NCBI RefSeq assembly: GCF_030380815.1
Contig: NZ_JAUDUY010000002.1
Location: forward strand, 248,001 to 312,000
DNA from: Robiginitalea aurantiaca
Lineage (GTDB): Bacteria; Bacteroidota; Bacteroidia; Flavobacteriales; Flavobacteriaceae
Reading direction: 5' to 3'
Length of the DNA stretch: 64,000 nt
Position numbers and translations under genes: made by a program. Of the stretch, positions 26,698 to 34,739 are shown one piece after another; the first letter of the stretch is position 1, and each line of letters begins with the position of its first letter. Below the pieces are notes generated by a model. It made no database searches, was not told the DNA's origin, and saw only the letters and a program-made list of their open reading frames with translations.

Positions 26698-28176
26698 TTA
26701 ATTCAGGGTTACATCGCTGTACGCCGCATTGATAAGGATAGATCGGCCGCTATCCTTTTGCTGGCTGTAACCCTTGCGCAGGATTGGGCCCGTTCCCTGG
26801 GATTTATCCCAGTGAACAAAATCCGGATAGAGGATTTCAGACTTGGCGCCACGAACCTCAATATTATAGGAACTCCGCGGCAATTTGCAGCGGAATTCCC
26901 CATATTGTACCGAAACATCCATTTCCTTAAAGTCCTCAGCTACGCCCCCGATAATCAGGGACCCCATTTTGGAATCAATGGAAACCTCTCTCAGGAGTTG
27001 GTCTATGGTGACCATGGACGAACGCGCCACCATATTTAACTGGCTTACCTCACTGAGGCGGACCCCATCTGAATACTCCGTCTGCAATCTTCCTCCATTC
27101 CAGCGCTCCACGGTAACCGGGGAATACCGCACTTCAATATTGGTATCTGTTCCATTGATATTATTGGCAAGCAAACTGGAATACGACAGGTTTGCCCGGG
27201 TGTTTAAGGCGTTATCCGCTAATTTAACCTCTCCGTACCTCACATTCATATCCAGGCGTGCTCCTTTGGGCATTTTGATTTTAATCGTCTTTTTTATCGA
27301 GAACTTCTGGTTTCCCGACGCCCCGCGTACATAAAAGACTTTAGCGTTTCGATGCGCATCGCGAGCCTCCATCTGCGCTGCGCGCGCCTGCTCCCGGGCC
27401 TCCATCATCTGCTCCCTTGCCGCCTCCTGCTGTTCGCGCATGGCTTCGCGCTGCTCCTGCATCTCGGCACGCTGGAGATCCCTTTGTTCCCGCATCGCTT
27501 CACGGGCGGCTTCACGAGCCTCTATTCGGGTACTCATTTCCATAGCCCTGGATTCCATCTCCTTTCCCCAGGCCTCAAACTCCTCCTGGTATTCTTCATC
27601 AAATTCCTTTTCGAACTGTTTTTGCCATTTCTTCATATACTTTTCACCGTCCTTTTTGTACGCCTCATAATCAAAATTGGCGTTGGGCATGGGGGGCATT
27701 GGCGGCATATCTACCAATTCGGGAATAGAGGCTATGATGTCCGCGACCATCGGTGCTATTTCAGGCATTTCAGGCATTTCCGGGAGTTCCGGCATTTCGA
27801 AATCAAAGTCCATATCACCGTATTCCATACCCGAAGGGGCATATACCCAGCTATTGCTATTCCCACGTCCTCCCGAACGCACGGACACTTTGGAACTGTT
27901 GCCCAAAATCTCCACTACGGGCCGATCAAAATAGGCATTGGCTTCCTCGGCCGTCGCCCCTTCAAGGGTGATAGTTGCCTCTACTTCCACTTCGTTTTTG
28001 GACCAGGTTTCGAATTCGATGTCGGCATAGCTTGTATTTACCTCGACAACCACGTCCGGCCCCACTTTAAACTCCTCCCTGTATGTCCTGGTTTCCTGAG
28101 ACGCCAGATGAAATCCTGTGAAAAGAATCACGGGTAGCAGGACTGCTCTAAATACTATTTGAATAAACTGTTTCAT
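26698..28176 (-). CDS. Secreted coiled-coil/beta-repeat protein linked to an ECF sigma factor
   Basis: 492 residues, start ATG 28176 with signal peptide about 1-26. Layout: a beta domain (30-115) reading VVEVNTSYADIEFETWSKNEVEVEATITL, as in DUF4097-type adhesin-like proteins; a Met/Pro-rich stretch (PEMPEMPEM, PPMPPMPN; about 128-165); a highly charged Glu/Arg/Gln/Met helix (about 185-285); then a second beta-repeat region (KIKMPKGARLDMNVRYGEVKL, to the end). Function is unknown. It overlaps the anti-sigma-like gene by 29 bases, so the three minus-strand genes form one operon, and it may be a target or a sensor of that system. Confidence 0.7.
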   Translation of the reverse strand: MKQFIQIVFRAVLLPVILFTGFHLASQETRTYREEFKVGPDVVVEVNTSYADIEFETWSKNEVEVEATITLEGATAEEANAYFDRPVVEILGNSSKVSVRSGGRGNSNSWVYAPSGMEYGDMDFDFEMPELPEMPEMPEIAPMVADIIASIPELVDMPPMPPMPNANFDYEAYKKDGEKYMKKWQKQFEKEFDEEYQEEFEAWGKEMESRAMEMSTRIEAREAAREAMREQRDLQRAEMQEQREAMREQQEAAREQMMEAREQARAAQMEARDAHRNAKVFYVRGASGNQKFSIKKTIKIKMPKGARLDMNVRYGEVKLADNALNTRANLSYSSLLANNINGTDTNIEVRYSPVTVERWNGGRLQTEYSDGVRLSEVSQLNMVARSSMVTIDQLLREVSIDSKMGSLIIGGVAEDFKEMDVSVQYGEFRCKLPRSSYNIEVRGAKSEILYPDFVHWDKSQGTGPILRKGYSQQKDSGRSILINAAYSDVTLN

Positions 28177-28735
28177 TTTTTGATGATTTTAATTCGATTA
28201 ATTTCTCCTTCAACTTTAACATTAATTGCAACCGGTACTGCAAATTTTTAATCATTGCTCCAATGGTTTGTTCATTCGGACCAATTTCATTTAGCTCATT
28301 ATTGAGTTTGTGATATTCTGAATTCAGATCATCCAGGCGCACAATAAAATCGTCTACCACCTCTTTATTCTCTTCAGAAATATCAAGGCTGGCCAGCTCC
28401 ATATTAATACTGGCCGTGTAATACGCCTCAAGTTTCTTTAAATCCGGGGAGAGATCTCCAAGCGAGAGCCCTTTTGAGGCATCCGTGGAATCAGCGGCTT
28501 GCTGGACCAGGGTTTGCTGACCTTCCGTCAGGGGAGCCTCTCCGTTCTGCATCCAAAGTGTCAGGCCCAGCAGGGCGATAAGGGATGCGGCCAGTCCGAT
28601 CCACATAAAGGACCGCTTCCTTCCTCCACCAAAGGATTCTTCCAATCGCGCTTCAAACCGGGACTCGTGCCCCTCGGGCATTTGAAACTCCTTCTTTCGC
28701 TCTCTCTCGAATAATTCTTTAAGATCCTGTGACAT
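28148..28735 (-). CDS. Single-pass membrane protein, probable anti-sigma factor
   Basis: 195 residues: a charged cytoplasmic N-terminus (MSQDLKELFERERKKEF), one membrane helix at about 43-60 (FMWIGLAASLIALLGLTLW), and a largely helical outer part that ends in a coiled-coil-like stretch (LNSEYHKLNNELNE, QYRLQLMLKLKEKL). No zinc anti-sigma HxxxCxxC motif is present, so it is not a classical ZAS protein. The role is inferred from topology and from overlap by 17 bases with the ECF sigma gene upstream. Confidence 0.65.
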   Translation of the reverse strand: MSQDLKELFERERKKEFQMPEGHESRFEARLEESFGGGRKRSFMWIGLAASLIALLGLTLWMQNGEAPLTEGQQTLVQQAADSTDASKGLSLGDLSPDLKKLEAYYTASINMELASLDISEENKEVVDDFIVRLDDLNSEYHKLNNELNEIGPNEQTIGAMIKNLQYRLQLMLKLKEKLIELKSSKNETVYSNSI

Positions 28736-29246
28736 AGCTTTTATTTTTTAACAACTCCCTGAGATAGGTTTTACCTCGCATTAGGCGGGAGCGTGAGGTC
28801 GTTTCTTTTAAATCCAGTATTTCTGATATCTCCGAGTGATCATACCCTTCAACCAAATACAACTGCACTACGTATTGATATTTCTCCGGCAGTGCCTCTA
28901 TAGCTGCTTTCACCTCGTTAACCTGTACCTCCTGGTCAACATTCCAGTCCGGTTCCTCAGATAACGTCAGACGGTGCTCCTCCAACTCCACGAAATGTTG
29001 TTTCCGGGCTTTTAAAAAATCAATACTCCGATTGACGACAATCCGTTTTAACCACGCTCCGAAGGTTACATTTCCTTCAAACTGATCCATTTTCCGAAAG
29101 GCGCGTATAAAAGCCTCCTGGGTAATATCTTCCGCATCGGCGGTATTCTTTACAAAGCGCATGGCCACACAAAACATACCATGAGCGTATTTCCTGTAGA
29201 GTGCCAGCTGCGCTTTACGGTTATTGTTCCGGCATTGCGCAATCAA
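28719..29246 (-). CDS. RNA polymerase sigma factor, ECF subfamily
   Basis: Directs RNA polymerase to a small regulon. Region 2: DAEDITQEAFIRAFRKMDQF, with GAWLKRIVVNRSIDFLK; region 4: LPEKYQYVVQLYLVEGYDHSEIS then LKETTSRSRLMRGK. The start is odd. No ATG or GTG lies in frame; an in-frame stop is met just upstream and only TTG (29246) or CTG codons remain. In another frame ATG 29298 reads MVTKDNDSGNPGTDLF and stops at 29248-29250, one base before the TTG. Either a single-base frameshift split a normal N-terminus or this is a leader peptide coupled to a TTG start. From TTG the product has 175 residues. Confidence 0.85.
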   Translation of the reverse strand: MIAQCRNNNRKAQLALYRKYAHGMFCVAMRFVKNTADAEDITQEAFIRAFRKMDQFEGNVTFGAWLKRIVVNRSIDFLKARKQHFVELEEHRLTLSEEPDWNVDQEVQVNEVKAAIEALPEKYQYVVQLYLVEGYDHSEISEILDLKETTSRSRLMRGKTYLRELLKNKSYVTGS

Positions 29247-29367
29247 GTCAGAAGAGATCAGTTCCCGGGTTTCCAGAGTCGTTGTCTTTAGTTACCATCT
29301 TATAGACGAGTGAAGAAATGCAGTGTTGCAAAAAAGGCTATTTTTAGTAAAACTTTTGCGCAACCCC

Positions 29368-30279
29368 TTGAAGCAAGTTAGCATTAAAAACGACCATCTC
29401 TCCCTGGAAGCCCTTGATTATGGGGCTATTATTAGAAAACTAAAATTTCGTGTTTCCGATAATTCCTGGGTCGATTTGTGCGTAAGCCTGAACTCCCCTG
29501 AAGCCTACCTGAACGATCCATTTGCCATCGGGGCCTGTGCTGGTCGCTTCGCAGGAAGACTTTCGGGAGGTTTCCTGCAAGTGGAAGGGGAAACATTTCC
29601 AATATCCCATTCGGACGGTATTACATTACACGGGGGAAAACGCGGTTTTGCAAAGCGGTATTGGAAGATGATATCCAAGGCTGAAAGCACTGATACATCT
29701 GAAGTGCGCCTCACCTACAAAAGCCCGCATCTGGAAGAGGGATTTCCCGGAAATCTCGACGTAAAAGCCACTTATACTCTTTCAAAAAATGTGCTGATCA
29801 TCCGTTACGAGGCTTCAACGGACCAGCCTACCGTCGTTAACCTAACGAACCACACCTACTTTAAAATCGACTCCCAACCCCAGGTTTCGCACTATCAATT
29901 CCTTCTCCATGCTGCTAAAAGGGCAGAAACAGACTCAAAACTTTTGCCCACTGGGCGCATACTGGAGGTAAGTGGAACGGAATTCGATTTTCAAACGGCA
30001 CGGCCCATCGGAGAACTCCCTTTGGACACCCCATTTTTACTGAATTCTCAAAGGGAAGCTGCGGCCCGGCTCACCTCGGCTGTTTCCGGAGTCAGGATGA
30101 CAATGCATACGAACCAACCGGCCGTGGTAGTCTATACTCCGGGAGGTTTTGCCGGAATTTGCCTCGAGACCCAAAACCTTCCCGATGCACCCCGACATGG
30201 CCATTTTCCGAATTCCTTCCTATATCCGGGTGAAACCTATGTGAATGAAACCCAGTATGTTTTTGAATCCCTTATTTGA
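29368..30279 (+). CDS. galM: Aldose 1-epimerase (galactose mutarotase)
   Basis: Interconverts alpha and beta anomers of hexoses. Family motifs: LEALDYGAIIRKL at the start, DPFAIGACAGRFAGRLSGG, LHGGKRGF, EEGFPGNLDVKATYTL, and VVNLTNHTYF with the catalytic His; the C-terminal CLETQNLPDAPRH carries the catalytic Glu. I favour TTG 29368 (MKQVSIKNDHLSLEAL), which matches the family N-terminus; the frame is open back to GTG 29323, and neither is ATG. The product is then 303 residues, somewhat short of E. coli GalM (346). It is divergent from the sigma factor gene. Confidence 0.85.
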   Translation: MKQVSIKNDHLSLEALDYGAIIRKLKFRVSDNSWVDLCVSLNSPEAYLNDPFAIGACAGRFAGRLSGGFLQVEGETFPISHSDGITLHGGKRGFAKRYWKMISKAESTDTSEVRLTYKSPHLEEGFPGNLDVKATYTLSKNVLIIRYEASTDQPTVVNLTNHTYFKIDSQPQVSHYQFLLHAAKRAETDSKLLPTGRILEVSGTEFDFQTARPIGELPLDTPFLLNSQREAAARLTSAVSGVRMTMHTNQPAVVVYTPGGFAGICLETQNLPDAPRHGHFPNSFLYPGETYVNETQYVFESLI

Positions 30280-30370
30280 AAAACATGGGGTTTAAAGCCG
30301 AATCCAGGCAGAGTTCACCTGAGTTCTTTACCGGCTATTTCCTACCTTAGGGGATCTAAACTACACCGAA

Positions 30371-30937
30371 ATGAAAACACTCAAATGGATCGGGGGGATA
30401 TTAGTCGCTCTGGTTCTGCTTTTTTACTTTGTCGGAGTGCCGATACTTAGAGAACAGACCAAAAAGAACAGTCCTGAGAAAATGGCGCATTACGAACAGG
30501 ACGGCCTGACCCTTTCCGTAACTTTTTCCAGCCCCTCGAAGAAGGGACGGACCATTTTTGGAAGACTTGTACCTTATGGAAAAGTCTGGCGTACCGGGGC
30601 AAATGAACCGACGCGTTTTTACACTTCTACAAATCTTTCAGTGGGTGGGGCAAACCTGCCCGCCGGAACCTATTCCCTGTGGACCGTCCCGGGGGAGACG
30701 CAATGGACAGTGATCTTTAATCGGGAAGTTGCGGATTGGGGCGTTACCCTTATTAGCGGGGGTAAGGAAACCACCCGGAATCCTGAATCGGATGTGATAC
30801 AAATCAACGTTTCCCCAGAAAGCATGGCGGAAATTGTGGAAAATTTCGATATTTCCTTTGTTTCAGCGGATTCTGACGGGGCCTTGTTCCTGCAATTTGC
30901 CTGGGACACAACCCGTGTGCGCGTTCCATTAAATTGA
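30371..30937 (+). CDS. DUF2911 family membrane-anchored protein
   Basis: 188 residues with an N-terminal membrane segment (about 5-26, WIGGILVALVLLFYFVGVPI) and a DUF2911 domain: VTFSSPSKKGRTIFGRLVPYG, VWRTGANEPT, LPAGTYSLWTVPG and WTVIFNRE are characteristic. The family is widespread in Bacteroidota with no known function; the fold is probably a beta sandwich facing the periplasm. Only 7 bases separate it from meaB, so the two may share a transcript. Confidence 0.85.
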   Translation: MKTLKWIGGILVALVLLFYFVGVPILREQTKKNSPEKMAHYEQDGLTLSVTFSSPSKKGRTIFGRLVPYGKVWRTGANEPTRFYTSTNLSVGGANLPAGTYSLWTVPGETQWTVIFNREVADWGVTLISGGKETTRNPESDVIQINVSPESMAEIVENFDISFVSADSDGALFLQFAWDTTRVRVPLN

Positions 30938-30944
30938 TAACCCC

Positions 30945-31994
30945 TTGAAAAAAAGTGCTCTCAAAGCGAGGAAAGATGCTGCTGCCAGACTGTTGTTGCG
31001 CAAGGAGGCTGCGGACACACAAGCGATTGTAAAAGGGATAATCGCTTCAGATACGGCGGCGCTCTCAAGGGCCATTACCCTTGTTGAAAGTACCCGTCCT
31101 GAAGACGAAATACGGGCGGGCGAAATTGTGGAAGCCTGCCTGAAAGAGGCCGCTTCCGGTATCCGTGTCGGAATTACAGGTGTCCCCGGAGCGGGCAAAA
31201 GCACCTTTATTGAAGCATTGGGTCTCTTCCTCATATCCCGTGGGCATCGGGTGGCCATCCTGGCCGTAGATCCGAGCAGTAGCCTGAGTAAAGGGAGTAT
31301 TCTGGGAGACAAAACCCGAATGCAGGAATTAAGCAGAACTCCAAATGCCTTTATCAGACCTTCCCCAGCCGGGGACTCCCTCGGGGGTGTTACCCGAAAA
31401 ACACGGGAGAGCATCACCCTTTGCGAAGCGGCGGGATTTGATGTCATTCTTGTGGAAACCGTAGGGGTCGGACAGAGTGAGGTAGCCGTTCACGGAATGG
31501 TCGACTTCTTTCTTTTGTTGAAAATTGCCGGGGCGGGTGATGAATTGCAGGGGATTAAAAGAGGTATTATGGAAATGGCCGATGCCGTGGTTATCAACAA
31601 GGCCGATGGACCAAATCTGGAAGCGGCCAAAAAAGCAGAGGGGATTTTTAAAAGTGCGCTCCACCTCTATCCTCCCAAAGACAATGGCTGGACCCCACCG
31701 GTTATGCGCTGCTCCTCCATAGAGGGAAGCGGAATTGCAGAAGTTTGGGAAATGATTGATCGGTATGCTGCTTCCTGCCATGAGGACGGAAGTTTCGAGA
31801 CCAAAAGAAATACGCAGAACCTCCACTGGTTGAAACAGCGCATCGAATCCGCACTGACGAGCAACTTTTACCGGGATCCGGAAATTCAAAAAGCCTATGA
31901 GGCCTATAAAACCAAAGTAATTCGAAAAGAGATCACTCCCGGGAGAGCTGCCAATGCACTCCTCGAACTGTACCGGCCTGATCAAACCAGCTAA
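30945..31994 (+). CDS. meaB: Methylmalonyl-CoA mutase-associated GTPase MeaB
   Basis: G-protein chaperone that gates adenosylcobalamin loading and protects methylmalonyl-CoA mutase. 349 residues: Walker A GVPGAGKST (79-87), ILAVDPSS and KGSILGDKTRM, VETVGVGQSEV, and base-recognition NKADGPN. A C-terminal dimerisation arm ends the protein. Start is TTG (MKKSALKARKDAA), chosen because no ATG precedes the domain. The partner mutase is not in the window, but the cobalamin adenosyltransferase at 9374 is. Eleven bases separate it from the glycosyltransferase. Confidence 0.92.
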   Translation: MKKSALKARKDAAARLLLRKEAADTQAIVKGIIASDTAALSRAITLVESTRPEDEIRAGEIVEACLKEAASGIRVGITGVPGAGKSTFIEALGLFLISRGHRVAILAVDPSSSLSKGSILGDKTRMQELSRTPNAFIRPSPAGDSLGGVTRKTRESITLCEAAGFDVILVETVGVGQSEVAVHGMVDFFLLLKIAGAGDELQGIKRGIMEMADAVVINKADGPNLEAAKKAEGIFKSALHLYPPKDNGWTPPVMRCSSIEGSGIAEVWEMIDRYAASCHEDGSFETKRNTQNLHWLKQRIESALTSNFYRDPEIQKAYEAYKTKVIRKEITPGRAANALLELYRPDQTS

Positions 31995-32005
31995 ATGAGA
32001 ATTCC

Positions 32006-32965
32006 ATGCCTGTCCTGACCGAGGCCCTTCTCTCCATCGTTATCCCCCTGTATAATGAGGAAGGAAATGTATCCCTGCTTACCCAACGCATACACCAAAG
32101 CCTTGCCGGGTACAACTATCAAATCGTATATGTGGATGACTTTTCAACCGATCGCACGCGCAGGGTAATCAAAGACCTCAGGGATCCGAAAGTGCATCTG
32201 ATCGCTCTTAAAAAAAACTATGGGCAGAGCCTGGCCCTGGCCGCAGGTTTTGATTACGCCCAGGGAGACTATGTAATCACCATGGACGGAGACCTTCAAA
32301 ACGACCCTTCGGACCTGCCGGGTATGCTCCCTTATGTCTTAAGCGGAGAATACGATGTTGTCACAGGCATACGCCAGGACCGTAAGGACTCCCTGGTGAA
32401 AAAAATTCCCTCCAGGATCGCGAACTTTATGGTACGACGGGTCTCAAAACTCGATATCCGGGACAACGGGTGTGCCTTAAAGGTATTTAACAGGGATATT
32501 GCCAAAGAGCTGAATCTCTATGGCGAAATGCATCGGTTTATTACCCTCCTGGCGTTTCTGGAAGGGGCCCAGATCAAACAGGTCCCGGTAACGCATAATC
32601 CGCGAAATGCGGGGGAGTCCAAGTACGGACTCGGTCGGGTTTTCAAGGTAGTTGCGGATATGATGCTCCTGTTATTTATCCGCAAATACTTTCAGCGACC
32701 CATCCATCTATTCGGGATTATCGGTGTTCTGATGATCCTCCTGGGTGTTGGGATCAATGTGTATCTGCTGATTGTCAAATTTGGTTTTGGCCAGGACATC
32801 GGGAACCGACCCTTATTGATCTTCGGACTGATGTTTATCCTGGGGGGCATACAGCTCTTTACCATCGGAATTGTGATGGAATTGCTGATTCGAACCTATT
32901 ACGAGTCACAGAACAAAAGGCCTTACCGGATTAAAAACGTTACGATCGGTGGAGAAGTTGCGTAA
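32006..32965 (+). CDS. Family 2 glycosyltransferase with two C-terminal membrane helices
   Basis: GtrB/DPM1-like enzyme probably transferring a sugar onto undecaprenyl phosphate. GT-A motifs: VIPLYNEEGN, VDDFSTDRT, and DxD in MDGDLQNDP (about residues 93-101); then HRFITLLAF and PRNAGESKYGLGR, typical of this group. Two membrane helices follow (about 235-262, 272-295). It overlaps the next gene by 17 bases; together a lipid-linked sugar maker and a flippase-like protein would make sense. Acceptor and sugar are not determinable from sequence alone. Confidence 0.88.
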   Translation: MPVLTEALLSIVIPLYNEEGNVSLLTQRIHQSLAGYNYQIVYVDDFSTDRTRRVIKDLRDPKVHLIALKKNYGQSLALAAGFDYAQGDYVITMDGDLQNDPSDLPGMLPYVLSGEYDVVTGIRQDRKDSLVKKIPSRIANFMVRRVSKLDIRDNGCALKVFNRDIAKELNLYGEMHRFITLLAFLEGAQIKQVPVTHNPRNAGESKYGLGRVFKVVADMMLLLFIRKYFQRPIHLFGIIGVLMILLGVGINVYLLIVKFGFGQDIGNRPLLIFGLMFILGGIQLFTIGIVMELLIRTYYESQNKRPYRIKNVTIGGEVA

Positions 32966-33836
32966 AAAAGGGCTGGCAGTTTTTAAATTGCTCTTCAGCA
33001 TCCTGTTGCTCTATCTGGTCTTTACCCGTATTCCATTTACTGAGGTCTGGGAAGTGATAAGACAGGCACAGCTGTCGTATCTGCTGATGGCGTTATTGGC
33101 CTTTGCGGGATCCAAATGGATCGCAGCCCGCCGTTTAAATTTGTATTTCCACAAAATAAAAATCCATTTAGATGAAAGGAGTAATCGGAAACTCTACCTG
33201 CTGGGAATGTTCTACAATCTTTTCCTGCCGGGTGGAATTGGGGGGGATGCGTATAAAGGGTATCTCCTCCATCGCACTTTTGGCACCCCTGGAAAGAGTC
33301 TTGCCCAGGTCTTGTTACTGGACAGGTTAAGCGGTCTTGCCCTGCTTGCGATTTACTGTATAATCTTACTGCCCTGGCTTTCCCATCCCCGACTCGAAAC
33401 CTATCAGGCCCTTGTTTGGGCAGGTATCCCTATAGGAATACTTCTGTACAGGTGGGCGCATCAAAGGGCATTTCCACTCCTGCACTCCATATTCTGGATA
33501 TCCCTGGGGTACTCTGCCCTGGTGCAGTTCGCACAATTGGTTTCAGTCTACCTCATCCTCATGGCCCTTGGGGTTACGGGATCGGTCGTGGAATACCTGC
33601 TGATCTTTATGATTAGCAGCATTGTAGCCATACTTCCTTTGACGATAGGGGGGATTGGCAGCCGTGAAGTTGTATTTTATTATGGGGCCAAATGGCTCGG
33701 GCTGCAGGAGGATATTTCAATAGGGGTCAGTTTGACATTTTTTGCCCTCACAGCCCTGGTTTCCCTCCTGGGAATAGTGTATCACTTCCGCAACCCGAAA
33801 CTCAACCCAGGTTCGGATTCCCTGAATCCGAAGTAA
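32949..33836 (+). CDS. Flippase-like membrane protein (AglD/MprF flippase domain family)
   Basis: 295 residues, about seven membrane segments. It shows the pattern FYNLFLPGGIGGDAYKGYLL and LLDRLSGLALLAIY near residues 88-130 typical of lysylphosphatidylglycerol synthase transmembrane/UPF0104 proteins. GTG start at 32949 (MEKLRKKGLAVFK) overlaps the glycosyltransferase; TTG at 32958 is an alternative. These proteins are thought to move lipids or lipid-linked sugars across the membrane. Role here is inferred from the partner gene. Confidence 0.82.
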   Translation: MEKLRKKGLAVFKLLFSILLLYLVFTRIPFTEVWEVIRQAQLSYLLMALLAFAGSKWIAARRLNLYFHKIKIHLDERSNRKLYLLGMFYNLFLPGGIGGDAYKGYLLHRTFGTPGKSLAQVLLLDRLSGLALLAIYCIILLPWLSHPRLETYQALVWAGIPIGILLYRWAHQRAFPLLHSIFWISLGYSALVQFAQLVSVYLILMALGVTGSVVEYLLIFMISSIVAILPLTIGGIGSREVVFYYGAKWLGLQEDISIGVSLTFFALTALVSLLGIVYHFRNPKLNPGSDSLNPK

Positions 33837-33907
33837 ATGGAAATTTTTCCGGTATTGACCTCAAATGGGCTCCATTGATAACAAAAGGGCCGGCAATTTC
33901 CCGCTAA

Positions 33908-34477
33908 TCACGAAAATAGTTTGAGATCTGCTTTCTGGTAAAGTCGGGCAAATAGCCATCCCAGCATGCCCCCGGCAAAACATCCTGAAAGCACATCAAG
34001 GGGGTAATGCACGCCGAGATAAATCCGGCTGTATCCGACCAGGAGCGCCCAAAGAATTAACGGGAAGGCCCAAAGGCGCCTCTTACCACCCCAGAAGACC
34101 ACAAAGAAAGAAGCCAATGCGAAAGAATTCGCAGCATGGGCAGAAAAATACCCGAAGCGACCCCCGCAGCTTTTTTTAACCAATCGCATTACGCCCTCAA
34201 ATTCGGGTTCATGACAGGGTCGCAGACGCTGCACACCGTATTTAAAAAACCCGGAAAGTTGATCGGTAGCCGTAATCAGAAGGCCAATAAACACAAGGAA
34301 TAGGAGCAATCTTCTCCAGCCCAACTGCCGGTACACCAGAAATAAGAGCAGTGCATAAAGCGGGATGGCCGCCCATTTATCGGATAGAAATAACCAGAAA
34401 GGATCCCATGCGGGTGTCCCCAGTCGGTTCAGGTAAAGGAACCACTCATGATCCTTATCAATCAGGGTCTCCCACAT
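33908..34477 (-). CDS. PAP2 family membrane phosphatase
   Basis: Lipid phosphatase candidate (undecaprenyl-pyrophosphate or phosphatidic acid). PAP2 signatures: KYGVQRLRP (motif 1), FSAHAANSF (motif 2, SAH instead of SGH), and SRIYLGVHYPLDVL (motif 3, SRxxxxxHxxxD). Hydrophobic segments fit the usual six-helix plan in about 189 residues. ATG 34477 (MWETLIDKDHEW) is preferred: it comes 1 base after the stop of the upstream gene, indicating coupling. The longer frame from 34531 would overlap that gene. Confidence 0.88.
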   Translation of the reverse strand: MWETLIDKDHEWFLYLNRLGTPAWDPFWLFLSDKWAAIPLYALLLFLVYRQLGWRRLLLFLVFIGLLITATDQLSGFFKYGVQRLRPCHEPEFEGVMRLVKKSCGGRFGYFSAHAANSFALASFFVVFWGGKRRLWAFPLILWALLVGYSRIYLGVHYPLDVLSGCFAGGMLGWLFARLYQKADLKLFS

Positions 34478-34478
34478 C

Positions 34479-34706
34479 TCAATCCTGGTATCGGGAAACC
34501 TCCCTGTCGTAAAATTCAGTGGCTTCTGCAATTAACCGTTCGGTTTCCTGTGGAAGCTCTTTCTGGTCCTCATCCGAAAACTCTTCGAGCCACTCGACTT
34601 CATCATTTTCGAGGTTGAGGACAAAACGTGGAAAATCCGTATGGATAATAAAAATAGCAGTTGGGAAATCTGTATTATCCCCGAGTAGAAATTTTGGAAG
34701 CTTCAT
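34479..34706 (-). CDS. Small acidic conserved hypothetical protein (75 aa)
   Basis: Reads MKLPKFLLGDNTDFPTAIFI, then FPRFVLNLENDEVEWLEEF and an acidic helical tail. It has no signal peptide, membrane segment or recognised domain. ATG 34706 is chosen; a second ATG lies two codons upstream. Coupled to the PAP2 gene downstream and following the MATE gene, all on the minus strand. Confidence 0.65.
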   Translation of the reverse strand: MKLPKFLLGDNTDFPTAIFIIHTDFPRFVLNLENDEVEWLEEFSDEDQKELPQETERLIAEATEFYDREVSRYQD

Positions 34707-34739
34707 CAGCAACGGTTTAATTCATACCAACCCAAGGCT

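Noticed and set aside
27352-28137. Long plus-strand open frame (261 codons) rich in His, Phe and Leu
   Set aside because: It is antisense to the secreted coiled-coil protein; its composition mirrors the Glu/Arg/Met-rich repeat of the real gene.
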